Shown here: piece after piece, positions 8,157 through 17,653 of the stretch
Position numbering within the stretch: position 1 is the stretch's first letter
How the letters are laid out: each line of letters opens with the position of its first letter
Source: Pseudoteredinibacter isoporae_A
GTDB taxonomy: Bacteria > Pseudomonadota > Gammaproteobacteria > Pseudomonadales > Cellvibrionaceae
Direction: 5' to 3'
Assembly (NCBI RefSeq): GCF_040372805.1
Contig: NZ_BAABWJ010000007.1
Location: 169,610 to 233,609, forward strand
Length of the DNA: 64,000 bases
Translations under genes and position numbers: made by a program
The notes under the pieces: model-generated
The model's input: only the letters and a program-made list of their open reading frames with translations
Told to the model about the DNA's origin: nothing
The model's database searches: none

Positions 8157-9419
8157 TCAGTCAGGTACACGCCTGATATTGGCGCCCAACTGTTGCAGTT
8201 TTTCTTCAATGCACTCGTAACCGCGATCGATGTGATAAATGCGATCGATCAGGGTTTCACCACTTGCCACCAGGCCCGCAATCACCAGACTGGCAGAGGC
8301 GCGCAGATCAGTGGCCATCACGGGAGCACCTTTCAAACGCTCTACGCCGGTAACAATTGCCGTATTGCCTTCGAGTGTAATACTGGCGCCCATACGATTC
8401 AGCTCATGAACTTGAATCAGGCGGTTTTCAAAAATTGTCTCAACAACCGTGCCCGTTCCCTCCGCTACAGCATTCATCGCTGTAAACTGGGCCTGCATAT
8501 CCGTCGGGAAAGCGGGGTATGGGGCGGTGCGTAAATTCACCGCCTTCGGACGATTACCTTTCATATCCAGGCTGATCCAGTCGTCGCCTGAACTTAGATG
8601 GGCACCGGCCTCTTCTAATTTAAGCAACACGGATTCCAGGATATCGGCACGGGTATCGCGTAATTTCACACGACCACGACTGGCCGCAGCAGCCACCAAA
8701 AAAGTGCCGGTTTCGATACGGTCAGGCATCACATGGAAGGTACAGCCGTTCAGGCGCTCTTTACCATGAACAACCAATGTATCGGTACCGACACCTTCAA
8801 TATCAGCGCCCATCGCGATCAAGCAATTGGCCAGATCCACGACTTCTGGTTCACGAGCGGCGTTTTCCAGTACCGTTTTACCATCCGCCAAAACCGCAGC
8901 CATCAGTAGGTTTTCAGTACCACCCACCGTCACAGTGTCCATAAAGATATGGGCACCTTTCAAACGGCCATTGCTGCGGGCACGAATATAGCCATCGCTT
9001 ACTTCAATTACAGCACCCATGGCTTCCAGGCCACGCAAGTGAATATCCACGGGACGGCTACCAATGGCACAACCGCCAGGAAAAGACACATTGGCCACAC
9101 CATGGCGAGCCAAAATCGGGCCCAGCACCAAGATAGAAGCACGCATGGTCTTCACAAGATCATAAGGTGCGGTGTAATCCGTGATTGAGTTCGGATCGAC
9201 CTCGACACACATCTTCTCATCGATGGTGACCCCCACCCCCATGCAGCGCAACAGTGCCAGCATAGTGGTAATGTCATTCAAATGAGGAAGATTGCAAATA
9301 TGCATTGGGCCGTCGGCCAGCAAAGTGGCGGCCAGAATCGGCAGGCCGGCATTCTTTGCTCCGCTGATACGGATGTCACCATCCAGCGGCTCGCTGCTAT
9401 TAACGATTAATTTATCCAT
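8157..9419 (-). CDS. murA: UDP-N-acetylglucosamine 1-carboxyvinyltransferase
   Basis: This 420-residue protein performs the first committed step of peptidoglycan synthesis, transferring enolpyruvate from PEP to UDP-GlcNAc in the cytoplasm. The fosfomycin-target cysteine is present as Cys117 in 'FPGGCAIGSRPVDIHL', and Lys22 in 'ISGAKNAGLP' is the conserved active-site lysine. 'MPDRIETGTFLVAAA' and 'YPAFPTDMQAQ' are further family motifs. It sits between ibaG and hisG as in most gammaproteobacteria. Confidence 0.97.
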   Translation of the reverse strand: MDKLIVNSSEPLDGDIRISGAKNAGLPILAATLLADGPMHICNLPHLNDITTMLALLRCMGVGVTIDEKMCVEVDPNSITDYTAPYDLVKTMRASILVLGPILARHGVANVSFPGGCAIGSRPVDIHLRGLEAMGAVIEVSDGYIRARSNGRLKGAHIFMDTVTVGGTENLLMAAVLADGKTVLENAAREPEVVDLANCLIAMGADIEGVGTDTLVVHGKERLNGCTFHVMPDRIETGTFLVAAAASRGRVKLRDTRADILESVLLKLEEAGAHLSSGDDWISLDMKGNRPKAVNLRTAPYPAFPTDMQAQFTAMNAVAEGTGTVVETIFENRLIQVHELNRMGASITLEGNTAIVTGVERLKGAPVMATDLRASASLVIAGLVASGETLIDRIYHIDRGYECIEEKLQQLGANIRRVPD

Positions 9420-9493
9420 AGTGTGTCCAAACTCTCAGGCCCATTAGCAGGAACCTGCAAAACATCTTAGGACTCAACCCAATGGGCCAAGGC

Positions 9494-9724
9494 TTATATT
9501 TCCGAAGGGGCACGGGCATCGATACGATCGATCGCGTGGATCGTACCACTGGTGATAGCATCAAATAAGATGGCATTGACCTTTTGCTGTCGCTTTACCT
9601 TGCTGAGTCCTTCAAAGTCTGGACTCACAATAGCGAGGGCGATGTGACTGCCCTGAACTTCCACGGCAGCTTGGCAGTCTGATAGCTGAGATTCGATCAG
9701 CGCTTTGATTTCTTCGGCTTGCAT
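9494..9724 (-). CDS. ibaG: BolA-family protein IbaG
   Basis: This 76-residue single-domain BolA-like protein lies directly upstream of murA, the classical position of ibaG (yrbA). BolA proteins pair with monothiol glutaredoxins in iron-sulphur trafficking, and IbaG is linked to acid stress in E. coli. 'GLSKVKRQQKVNAILFDAI' matches the helix region and 'GTIHAIDRIDARAP' holds the conserved His. A second, longer BolA gene is at 38470-38811. Confidence 0.88.
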   Translation of the reverse strand: MQAEEIKALIESQLSDCQAAVEVQGSHIALAIVSPDFEGLSKVKRQQKVNAILFDAITSGTIHAIDRIDARAPSEI

Positions 9725-9804
9725 AGCGGGCCCCTGTAAAAACCCGCTAGTGTAATGAATGCGCGGCTATATTTCACCTGTTTTTGGGGATTGACCCAAG
9801 GCCC

Positions 9805-10422
9805 TTATGCCTCCGAGTCGCTACCCCAAGTAGCAATTACCGTATCCAGATCCTGATTGTGACGCTTCATCGCATCATCGAACTGACCGGCAAAGGTTTT
9901 GCCCATATTCACGCCATCCAAAACCACATTAATCAGCTTCCACTGTTTGGTTTTGCGAGACTGGGCCATGGTGTAAGCGATACGGGTTTTCCCCTTATCA
10001 GTGACCGCATCCTGCAATACGGAGACACGACGCTTACCACTGATGTCTTCGGTTGGGTCGATCACGGTGATACTGAACTCACCCAGCCCTACCATGCCTT
10101 TCGCATAGGTGCTGATCAGCTCTGTTTTGAATTTCTTAAGGAATGCGGCCTTTTGCTCTTTCGAGGCCGTTTTACGATGGCTGCCCATGACTCCAGCGGC
10201 AATACGCTTAAAGCTGACTACAGGCTCAAGGATATCAGCAACCCCTGCATTCAGAGCCTCCTCACCATCCAACTTACCCGCGCGATAGTCCGCCAACAGT
10301 GTCTCTACTTGCTGGCTCACATCGCGAACCAAATCATGGGCTTGACTCTCGGCCGCCTGAACGGAAAAACTACTACAGATTGCCAATACACCAATCCAAA
10401 CTACTTGCAGAGCACGTATCAT
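9805..10422 (-). CDS. mlaC: periplasmic phospholipid-binding protein MlaC
   Basis: From the Met before the signal peptide (MIRALQVVWIGV.., cleaved near VQA) the protein has 205 residues. It matches the MlaC/Tol-Tol-Ttg2D family: 'VETLLADYRAGKLDGEEAL', 'FKRIAAGVMG', 'AFLKKFKTELISTYAKGM' and 'WKLINVVLDGVNMGKTFAGQFDDAM'. MlaC ferries phospholipids between the outer-membrane MlaA-porin complex and the inner-membrane MlaFEDB complex. Normally it lies inside mlaFEDCB. Here mlaF, mlaE and mlaD are absent upstream (the next gene is divergent yrbG) and the 80-base gap to ibaG has no room for mlaB. Confidence 0.9.
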   Translation of the reverse strand: MIRALQVVWIGVLAICSSFSVQAAESQAHDLVRDVSQQVETLLADYRAGKLDGEEALNAGVADILEPVVSFKRIAAGVMGSHRKTASKEQKAAFLKKFKTELISTYAKGMVGLGEFSITVIDPTEDISGKRRVSVLQDAVTDKGKTRIAYTMAQSRKTKQWKLINVVLDGVNMGKTFAGQFDDAMKRHNQDLDTVIATWGSDSEA

Positions 10423-10721
10423 TTTATTTTGCCTTTGCTGTTTCTGGGTTTTGCCCACAAAACCACCTATGCTAATAGCCTGTCGGGACCGTGGGCGGCG
10501 TTATTATAACCATAATATCGCTGCCAATATGACTATTGGCTAAACTCTTGGTTCCCACTTTCTGGCAGGCGCCGTCTAAAATTATGCCGCCAGGACACAT
10601 ACAAAGGCTTTTTATGGGCAATTATTCGCCTGCCAACCGTTCCGACTTGAAGCCGACACGGCAGCGCTATACCATCCGCCCCCGTTCTGCCGACCCTGTT
10701 CTATAGAGGATACACACACCG

Positions 10722-11705
10722 ATGCCCGATTTATTGCTTGCCTGGATTGCCGTGATTGGAGGACTTGCCGTGCTGGTATGGAGTGCCGATCGATTTGTTG
10801 CAGGCAGTGCAGCTGCCGCGAGCAATCTGGGGGTATCCAAACTCATTATCGGCTTGACCATCGTATCCTTCGGCACCTCAGCGCCCGAAATTCTAGTCGC
10901 CATTAATGCCGCACTGAATGACATCGGTGATATGGCGATTGGCAATGCCGTGGGGTCCAATCTCGCCAATATCGGCTTGGTTCTGGGGGTGACCGCATTG
11001 GTTGCTCCCTTGCCCACACAAAAACACCTCATCACCAACGAAATGTTGTTTTTATTGGCCATCACCGCCGTCGCCGGTCTGGTCTTGTGGGATTTGCACA
11101 TTGCAACCTGGGAAGCGGCCCTGATGTTGATCTCAATCATCCCTCTGATTTACATCATGTCACAGCGCCAGCAACGGGAAATGAGCCCGAAAGAAAAAGC
11201 CGAAGAAGAAGAGGAAATTCCGGATCTCAGCAATAAAGCCGCGGCAATTTGGTTTGCGGTCGGACTGGTTCTATTGATTGCCAGCTCGAGAGTCCTGGTA
11301 TGGGGTGCCGAGCAAATTGCTCTGGATTTCGGGGTCAGCCCACTGATTATTGGCCTGACCCTGCTCGCCGTTGGCACCAGTCTCCCTGAACTGGCCGCGT
11401 CTATTGTGAGCGCACTGAAGGGGCACCACGACATTGCTATTGGCAACATCATCGGCTCCAACATGTTCAATATCCTGGCGGTAATGTCGACCCCGGCGTT
11501 GATCGCTAATATCGAGATCAGCCCGGAACTGCTGAGCCGCGACTATCTCTCCATGGCCCTGATCACCGTCTTGCTTGCCCTCGCCATTGCCTGGAGCCTG
11601 CGCACCGCAACAGAGACAAACCGCATTGGGCGCAGCATGGGCGCAATCTTTTTAAGCCTCTACGGCGCCTATTACTACTGGCTGTTTGCCTCTGGCGCTC
11701 TGTAA
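10722..11705 (+). CDS. yrbG: Ca2+/Na+ antiporter of the CaCA family (YrbG type)
   Basis: This 327-residue inner-membrane protein has about ten hydrophobic segments and two inverted alpha-repeats, 'GVSKLIIGLTIVSFGTSAPE' and 'GVSPLIIGLTLLAVGTSLPE'. The Glu of each (SAPE, SLPE) is an ion-binding residue. A short Glu/Lys-rich cytoplasmic loop (KEKAEEEEEIPD) joins the halves. The family exchanges sodium for calcium. It is the usual neighbour upstream of kdsD and diverges from the mla side, as in E. coli. Confidence 0.93.
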   Translation: MPDLLLAWIAVIGGLAVLVWSADRFVAGSAAAASNLGVSKLIIGLTIVSFGTSAPEILVAINAALNDIGDMAIGNAVGSNLANIGLVLGVTALVAPLPTQKHLITNEMLFLLAITAVAGLVLWDLHIATWEAALMLISIIPLIYIMSQRQQREMSPKEKAEEEEEIPDLSNKAAAIWFAVGLVLLIASSRVLVWGAEQIALDFGVSPLIIGLTLLAVGTSLPELAASIVSALKGHHDIAIGNIIGSNMFNILAVMSTPALIANIEISPELLSRDYLSMALITVLLALAIAWSLRTATETNRIGRSMGAIFLSLYGAYYYWLFASGAL

Positions 11706-11827
11706 AACAGCGCAAATTTAACCTTCTTAACAGGAACTGCCGCCGTCACTCAGGTTCAAAGAGCTGCTGCGACGGCGGGTTGTCGTTATAATAGCGGTTT
11801 TGTTTCAGCGAAATCTTAGGTATGGGA

Positions 11828-12793
11828 ATGAGTGACACCTTAATCGAAGCGGGAAAACGCACCATTGAGCTGGAAGCCCAAGCGGTTACCGCTCTCGCGG
11901 AGCGCATAGACGGCGAGTTTGCCAAAGCCTGCGAGATGATTCTCAATTGCCAACACCGAGTGATTGTGACCGGCATGGGAAAATCCGGCCATATCGGTGG
12001 CAAGATAGCGGCCACTCTGGCCAGCACAGGCACACCGGCCTTTTTTGTTCACCCAGGCGAAGCCAGCCACGGCGACCTGGGCATGATCACCAAAGATGAC
12101 GTGGTCATCGCAATTTCCAATTCTGGCTCATCCGCCGAAGTGATCACCTTATTGCCGCTGCTCAAGCGTATGGGCAACCCGTTGATCAGCATGACCGGAC
12201 AGAATCAATCGCCCCTGGCAAAAGCCGCTCACGCCCACCTGGACATCAGTATCGAGCAAGAGGCTTGCCCTCTGAATCTTGCACCGACCTGCAGCACCAC
12301 AGCCACCTTAGCCATGGGGGATGCACTGGCGGTAGCGCTGCTCGAAGCGCGCGGTTTTACCGCAAAAGATTTCGCGTTCTCCCACCCAGGAGGCGCACTC
12401 GGGCGAAAACTGCTGCTGAAGGTTGAAGACATTATGCACAGTGGTAAAGAACTGCCCCGCGTCGAAAAATCCGCCTTAATCAGCCAAGCCTTGATGGAAA
12501 TGACCGCCAAAGGTTTCGGTATGACCACCGTCATGGACGGCCAGGAATTACTGGGCGTCTTCACCGATGGCGATCTGCGCCGCAGCTTGGACCAAGGCAT
12601 CGACTTTAATACCGCCACAATGATCGACGTCATGACAGCCAAACCCTTGACGATCAACCAGAATCGACTCGCGGCCGAGGCACTCGGATTGATGGATGAA
12701 AAGAAAATTACGGCTCTGGTCGTTGAAGACGAGCAGCAACAGCCGGTTGGTCTGCTGCATATGCACGATCTTCTGAAAGCCGGATTAGTGTAA
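11828..12793 (+). CDS. kdsD: D-arabinose 5-phosphate isomerase
   Basis: This protein interconverts D-ribulose 5-phosphate and D-arabinose 5-phosphate, the first step towards KDO for lipopolysaccharide. The N-terminal SIS domain shows 'VIVTGMGKSGHIGGKIAATLASTGTPAFFVHPGEASHGDLGM' read in pieces and 'ISNSGSSAEV'; a tandem CBS pair follows ('IMHSGKELPRV', 'GVFTDGDLRRSLDQG', 'MTAKPLTINQNRLAAEAL'). An ATG six bases upstream would also be in frame, but the AGG of the SD fits the start chosen here (MSDTLIEAG). The gene heads the kdsD-kdsC-lptC-lptA-lptB run. Confidence 0.95.
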   Translation: MSDTLIEAGKRTIELEAQAVTALAERIDGEFAKACEMILNCQHRVIVTGMGKSGHIGGKIAATLASTGTPAFFVHPGEASHGDLGMITKDDVVIAISNSGSSAEVITLLPLLKRMGNPLISMTGQNQSPLAKAAHAHLDISIEQEACPLNLAPTCSTTATLAMGDALAVALLEARGFTAKDFAFSHPGGALGRKLLLKVEDIMHSGKELPRVEKSALISQALMEMTAKGFGMTTVMDGQELLGVFTDGDLRRSLDQGIDFNTATMIDVMTAKPLTINQNRLAAEALGLMDEKKITALVVEDEQQQPVGLLHMHDLLKAGLV

Positions 12794-12836
12794 ACACAAC
12801 ACGCATCACCTGACGCAAGCCTAAGGATTGAGACAC

Positions 12837-13373
12837 ATGCCACAAACCCTACCCGCTAACGATGCCGCCAAAGCCATTAAGCTGCTCATGCTCGATGTCG
12901 ATGGCGTATTGAGCGATGGACGACTGTACTTTGGCAACGACGGCAGCGAATTCAAATCTTTCAGCACCCTGGATGGCCAGGGCATTAAAATGCTCCAGGC
13001 ATCAGGCGTTAAGGTTGGCATTATCACCGGGCGGAGCAGTCAGTTGGTCCAGAACCGCGCGAGCAACCTGGGCATTCAGATCCTGAAACAGGGCCGCGAA
13101 GACAAACTCACCGCCTTAAATGAATTACTTGCCGAACATAAGCTGGATGTCGATTTTGCCGACATTGCCTATATGGGCGATGACTATCCGGACCTTCCCC
13201 TGATTCGACGTGTCGGTCTGGGCATGGCCCCCGCCAACGCTCATCCGGTCGTTGCAGAACACGCCATCTGGCAAAGTGAACGACGCGGCGGAGAAGGCGC
13301 CGTACGCGAAGCCTGTGATTTCATTATGCAATGCCAGGGCAGCTTTGATGCCGCGCTGGCACCGTATCTTTGA
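12837..13373 (+). CDS. kdsC: 3-deoxy-D-manno-octulosonate 8-phosphate phosphatase
   Basis: This 178-residue HAD-family phosphatase of the C0 type removes phosphate from KDO-8-P. Motif I is 'LDVDGVLSDGRLYF', motif II lies in 'GIITGRSS', and motif IV is 'YMGDDYPDLPL'. It has no cap domain, as expected for a tetrameric KdsC. ATG at 12837 is preferred to an in-frame TTG at 12828, because the TAAGGA SD lies directly against that TTG. Confidence 0.95.
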   Translation: MPQTLPANDAAKAIKLLMLDVDGVLSDGRLYFGNDGSEFKSFSTLDGQGIKMLQASGVKVGIITGRSSQLVQNRASNLGIQILKQGREDKLTALNELLAEHKLDVDFADIAYMGDDYPDLPLIRRVGLGMAPANAHPVVAEHAIWQSERRGGEGAVREACDFIMQCQGSFDAALAPYL

Positions 13374-13387
13374 GCAAGGGTGTATAG

Positions 13388-13966
13388 ATGCCCAAGCATT
13401 GGATATCGCTGCTGCTGCTCATTGCCCTGACAGTACTCTTCCTGGTGATCTGGGAGTCTCCTCCTGCGCTGCTGAGCGGTGCGAAAAAAGACAGCAAGGC
13501 CGAGTTCCCTGCAGCCTATATGATTGACAGCCACAGCCAGCATTTTGATGAATCCGGTCATTTGGATTACGAGATCAAAGCGGCGAAAGTGGTGCATTAC
13601 CAAGTCACCCCTGGCCGCCAGCAAGATAACGATCACGCGGATATCACCTCCCCGGAAATCACCCTGCATGCACCAGGACGACAACCCTGGTATATTCGCG
13701 CCAAAACCGGGCGAAGCAACTCAGATGGCAGCAAAATCATCTTAACGAAAGATGTTGAAGGCTGGCAGGAAAATGACGACGGTCAACGCAATGAACTTAA
13801 TACCGATGAACTCGTCATACATACCAAGCGAGATTACGTAGAAACAGACAAAGCTGTTATTATCACGAGCGGCGGTCACACTATCAAAGCCATTGGCCTG
13901 GAGGCCAATCTCAACAAAGAAACATTACGCCTGAAACAGCGCGTAAGAGGTGTACATGAATTTTAA
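13388..13966 (+). CDS. lptC: LPS export protein LptC
   Basis: This 192-residue protein has an N-terminal membrane anchor (WISLLLLIALTVLFLVIW) and a periplasmic beta-jellyroll domain: 'YMIDSHSQHFDESGHLDYEI', 'ITSPEITLHAPGRQPWYIRAK' and 'LNTDELVIHTKRDYVETDKAV'. LptC joins the inner-membrane LptBFG transporter to the LptA bridge. The 3' end overlaps lptA, as is usual for this operon. Confidence 0.93.
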   Translation: MPKHWISLLLLIALTVLFLVIWESPPALLSGAKKDSKAEFPAAYMIDSHSQHFDESGHLDYEIKAAKVVHYQVTPGRQQDNDHADITSPEITLHAPGRQPWYIRAKTGRSNSDGSKIILTKDVEGWQENDDGQRNELNTDELVIHTKRDYVETDKAVIITSGGHTIKAIGLEANLNKETLRLKQRVRGVHEF

Positions 13967-14501
13967 CCGTAAGCTCAATCGACTGCTGCTGGCACTGCTT
14001 CTTGGCTTCGCTCCCAGCATGAGCGCCTGGGCCCTACCGGAAGATGCCCGCCAGCCCATTTATGTAGATGCGGACCAAGCCGAAATAGATAAAAACAAAG
14101 GCATTACTATTTATGAGGGTAATGTCATTATCAATCAAGGCAGCATGAAAATCCTCGCGGATAAAGTTACCATTTTCAATCTTGAGAAAAAAGTCAGCCG
14201 CATTGTCGCCAAGGGCAAAAAAGGCCAGGCTCAATATCAACAGAAACCTGATGCCGAAAAAGATCTGGTCATCGCCAAAGCCGATACCATTGAGTACCTG
14301 GTTGGAAAAGAAACCCTGCATTTACTCGATAACGCCTACCTATTGCAGGATGGTGCAACCATGAAAGGTCACCGTATTGATTACGATGTGCGTGCCTCCA
14401 TGGCAACTGCTACCGGCCAAGGAAACAAAGGCAACAACAAACCCAATAGCCGCATTCAAGTGGTTATCCCGGCCAAACAACTTAATCGCGAAGAACAATA
14501 A
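13956..14501 (+). CDS. lptA: LPS transport periplasmic bridge protein LptA
   Basis: This 181-residue protein has a signal peptide (LLLALLLGFAPSMSAWA) and an OstA-like jellyroll: 'PIYVDADQAEIDKNKGITIYEGNVIINQGSMKILADKV' read in pieces, then 'DTIEYLVGKETLHLLDNAYLLQDGATMKGHRIDYD'. It forms the periplasmic filament that carries LPS from LptC to LptD. ATG at 13956 is used; a GTG two codons upstream is possible. It overlaps lptC by 11 bases. Confidence 0.94.
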   Translation: MNFNRKLNRLLLALLLGFAPSMSAWALPEDARQPIYVDADQAEIDKNKGITIYEGNVIINQGSMKILADKVTIFNLEKKVSRIVAKGKKGQAQYQQKPDAEKDLVIAKADTIEYLVGKETLHLLDNAYLLQDGATMKGHRIDYDVRASMATATGQGNKGNNKPNSRIQVVIPAKQLNREEQ

Positions 14502-14509
14502 GCCCATAT

Positions 14510-15235
14510 ATGCCTGTACTGTCAGCGGCCAATTTGGCCAAAAGCTATAAGGGGCGAGCTGTCGTCCGCGATGTGTCATTGAGTGTCGAAAGCGGCCAAA
14601 TTGTCGGTCTGCTGGGCCCAAATGGCGCTGGCAAAACCACCTGTTTTTATATGATTGCCGGTCTGGTTAATGCCGACAAAGGTAAAGTCTGTATCGACCA
14701 GCGCGACCTCACCATGCTGCCGATTGATCAACGGGCCAAAGCCGGCATTGGTTACCTGCCTCAAGAAGCGTCGGTGTTTCGCAAACTGACCGTCAGCGAA
14801 AACATCTGGGCAATTCTGGAAACCCGCAAGGACCTGAACCGCGAGCAACAGTTACAAAAACTGGAAGGCCTCTTGCAAGAATTCAATATCACACACATTC
14901 ACGATAGCCTTGGCATGGCCCTATCCGGTGGTGAACGTCGACGAGTGGAAATTGCCCGTGCCCTGGCCACCGAACCCGACTTCATATTGCTGGATGAACC
15001 TTTTGCTGGCGTTGACCCAATTTCTGTAAGTGACATCAAAAGCATCATCACCCACCTTAAGAGTCGTGGCATTGGCGTACTGATCACCGATCACAATGTA
15101 CGTGAAACCTTGGACATTTGTGAAACCGCTTACATCGTGAATCAAGGTGGAATCATCGCCTCAGGCAGCCCCAGTGAAGTGCTGAATAATGCCAAGGTGC
15201 GTAAAGTCTACCTCGGCGAAACCTTCACCCTGTAA
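14510..15235 (+). CDS. lptB: LPS export ABC transporter ATPase LptB
   Basis: This 241-residue ABC ATPase has Walker A GPNGAGKTT, Q-loop 'GIGYLPQEASVFRKLTV', signature LSGGERRR, Walker B 'FILLDEPFAGVDP' and the H-loop 'VLITDHNVRETL'. It powers LPS extraction by LptFG at the inner membrane. It starts 8 bases after lptA and ends the lpt run. Confidence 0.96.
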   Translation: MPVLSAANLAKSYKGRAVVRDVSLSVESGQIVGLLGPNGAGKTTCFYMIAGLVNADKGKVCIDQRDLTMLPIDQRAKAGIGYLPQEASVFRKLTVSENIWAILETRKDLNREQQLQKLEGLLQEFNITHIHDSLGMALSGGERRRVEIARALATEPDFILLDEPFAGVDPISVSDIKSIITHLKSRGIGVLITDHNVRETLDICETAYIVNQGGIIASGSPSEVLNNAKVRKVYLGETFTL

Positions 15236-15651
15236 CGCAAGCGGGACCGAAGATTGAATTGGCGCAACGTCTACCAACGTTGCGCGCCTCCTCAAACTCA
15301 CTTCCCACCTGAACGTTTATTTTTCGATCAAGAAAAATACTGCGCCAAAAAGCCCTTGAAAATTTACCCTCATAAACTACACTCAAGAGAACAAAGCCGC
15401 AGTATGCCAGCCAAAATTCTCTTTTAGCTGCCAGCATCCACACCGCTCTTCTGCTGTTTATTTCGAGTTATCAAAACTCCTTCTTAAGCCTCTTATCCTT
15501 ATAATCAAAAACGCCTAAAACGGCATAATTTTTGCTTGTAAAAAGTTTCAAGGTTCGATAGCCTGAATGCATTCGCCTTATCGGTCTTTATCGCCGCAAC
15601 AACGGCGCCGGGCCACAATGCTCTCTTGGGCTAAGGACTCTAGAAGTTTCA
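15236..15651 (+). other. long non-coding gap before rpoN
   Basis: This stretch of 416 bases has no credible gene. It is AT-rich near its middle, with a TTATAAT element near 15498 that could be a -10 box for an rpoN promoter, but I see no matching -35 box I would defend. A 5' leader or small RNA cannot be ruled out. Confidence 0.4.
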
Positions 15652-17208
15652 ATGAAGCAGTCGCTCCAACTTAAGCTCGGCCAGCAGCTCACCATGACAC
15701 CGCAGCTGCAGCAAGCCATACGCCTGTTACAGCTCTCGACACTCGACCTACAGCAAGAGATCCAGGAAGCCCTGGAATCCAATCCCATGCTGGAAATTAA
15801 CGAGAATGAAGCGGACGGCAGCAGCGAAGAGCAAACAAGCAGTGACAACGGCGAGAACCATACAGCCGAAAAGACCGAACACACCGAGCCCGAGGGCTTA
15901 AGCCAAGGCCCGGAAGATTTAAGTGCCGGTAACGCCGAAGACAGCACATCCCAGGAAACTGACAGCGAAGGCGAATGGAATGAATCCATTCCTCAGGACC
16001 TACCCGTCGATACCGACTGGGACGCGGTCTATCAAAGCAGCGGTCCTGCCAGTTCCGCCCCGGCCCCTGACGATGAAAATGATTTCGAATCCCGCCGTAG
16101 CGTTGGTGAAAGCCTGCAAGATCATTTGCTCTGGCAATTAAACCTGACACCAATGGAGGACCGCGACCGCATTATTGCGATGGCGATTATTGATGCCGTG
16201 CAACCCAATGGCTTACTCGATAGCAGTGCTGATGACATTTTTCAGGGCTTGGGTGATCAACTGAATGAAGATGACAGCGAGCTGGAAATTGACGAAGTCC
16301 TCGCGGTTTTGCATCGTGTACAACAGTTTGATCCACCTGGCGTTGCCGGTGAAAACCTGGCCGATTGCCTGCTGATTCAACTGCGCCAATTGCCCGCCGA
16401 CCTGCCCTACCTTGAAGCGGCCAAAACAGTGGTCAGCGAACACATTGCCCTGCTGGGCAATCGCGATTATAAAACCATCATGAAAAAAGCAAAGCTGAAA
16501 GAGGCCGAGCTTAAACATGTCATTGAAATCATTCAGTCACTCAACCCCAGTCCTGGCGACAGCATCAGTGCCAGCACAGCCGAATACGTTGTACCCGACG
16601 TTTTTGTGAGCAAGCAGGAAGGGCGCTGGATGGTACAACTGAATCCCGAAATCGCACCCAAGATTCGCATCAATGACAGTTACGCCGCGCTGATTAAGCG
16701 CGCCGACAGCAGCAGCGAAAACACATTCCTGCGAGACAATCTGCAGGAAGCACGTTGGTTTCTAAAAAGCTTGCAAAGCCGCAATGAAACTTTATTAAAA
16801 GTTGCCAGCTGTATTGTTGAAAAACAACAAGGTTTTCTCGACTACGGCCCAGAGGCCATGAAGCCAATGATTCTGCATGACATTGCCGATGAAGTAGACA
16901 TGCACGAATCCACAATTTCCCGAGTGACCACGCAGAAATTCATGCACACTCCTCAGGGAATTTTTGAATTGAAATATTTTTTCTCCAGCCATGTTGCGAC
17001 AAGTTCTGGCGGAGAATGTTCCTCAACCGCGATTCGAGCGATCATTAAAAAACTGGTTGCTGCAGAAAATCCGAAAAAGCCTTTGAGTGATAATAAAATC
17101 ACCCAACTGCTGGAAGAACAAGGCATTAAAGTCGCACGAAGAACCATTGCAAAATATCGTGAGTCATTAAATATTCCGCCATCCAATGAACGCAAACGTT
17201 TGGTGTAA
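15652..17208 (+). CDS. rpoN: RNA polymerase sigma-54 factor
   Basis: This 518-residue protein has the three sigma-54 regions: the Gln/Leu-rich activator-interacting region I ('LKLGQQLTMTPQLQQAIRLL'), an acidic, variable region II (about residues 60-145, rich in Glu, Asp and Ser), and the core-binding plus DNA-binding region ending in the RpoN box 'ARRTIAKYRE' (residues 495-504). The acidic linker is long. It directs transcription of nitrogen, motility and other genes with AAA+ activators. Confidence 0.97.
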   Translation: MKQSLQLKLGQQLTMTPQLQQAIRLLQLSTLDLQQEIQEALESNPMLEINENEADGSSEEQTSSDNGENHTAEKTEHTEPEGLSQGPEDLSAGNAEDSTSQETDSEGEWNESIPQDLPVDTDWDAVYQSSGPASSAPAPDDENDFESRRSVGESLQDHLLWQLNLTPMEDRDRIIAMAIIDAVQPNGLLDSSADDIFQGLGDQLNEDDSELEIDEVLAVLHRVQQFDPPGVAGENLADCLLIQLRQLPADLPYLEAAKTVVSEHIALLGNRDYKTIMKKAKLKEAELKHVIEIIQSLNPSPGDSISASTAEYVVPDVFVSKQEGRWMVQLNPEIAPKIRINDSYAALIKRADSSSENTFLRDNLQEARWFLKSLQSRNETLLKVASCIVEKQQGFLDYGPEAMKPMILHDIADEVDMHESTISRVTTQKFMHTPQGIFELKYFFSSHVATSSGGECSSTAIRAIIKKLVAAENPKKPLSDNKITQLLEEQGIKVARRTIAKYRESLNIPPSNERKRLV

Positions 17209-17350
17209 AAATTTTTATGATTCGCATCAAGTTAAGGGATAATCTGCAAGACCTTTGTTGTCTAACTTGTTAGACTCAAGAAAAAGATCTTGTGATTATG
17301 TTTTAACGTCGGCTAAACCGACATCCACGCAACGACACGAGGATCTGCCT

Positions 17351-17641
17351 ATGCAAATCAATATCAGCGGCCACCATGTAGATGTAACTGAGGCCATGCA
17401 TGATTATGTCAATAACAAGCTGGAGAAATTAAGCAGGCACCATGACCGAATAACCAGCACCAATGTTATCCTCTCTGTCGACAAATTGATCCAGAAAGCC
17501 GAAGCCACTATTCACGTGAGCGGTAAAGACCTTTTTGCCGATGCCTCTTCCGAAGACATGTACACCGCTATTGATCAGCTCTCCGACAAGCTTGATCGAC
17601 AACTGATCAAGCATAAGGAAAAGATTCGCGCCCATCGCTAA
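17351..17641 (+). CDS. hpf: ribosome hibernation promoting factor, short form
   Basis: From the start MQINISGHHVDVT the protein has 96 residues, the short HPF (YhbH) form. 'ITSTNVILSVDKL', 'AEATIHVSGKDLFADASSEDMYTAIDQLSDKLDRQL' read in pieces and the Lys/Arg-rich tail are typical. It binds the 30S subunit and helps form 100S dimers in slow growth. A longer upstream in-frame extension lacks family similarity. It follows rpoN as usual, but ptsN does not follow it. Confidence 0.93.
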   Translation: MQINISGHHVDVTEAMHDYVNNKLEKLSRHHDRITSTNVILSVDKLIQKAEATIHVSGKDLFADASSEDMYTAIDQLSDKLDRQLIKHKEKIRAHR

Positions 17642-17653
17642 GCGACCGCATTT

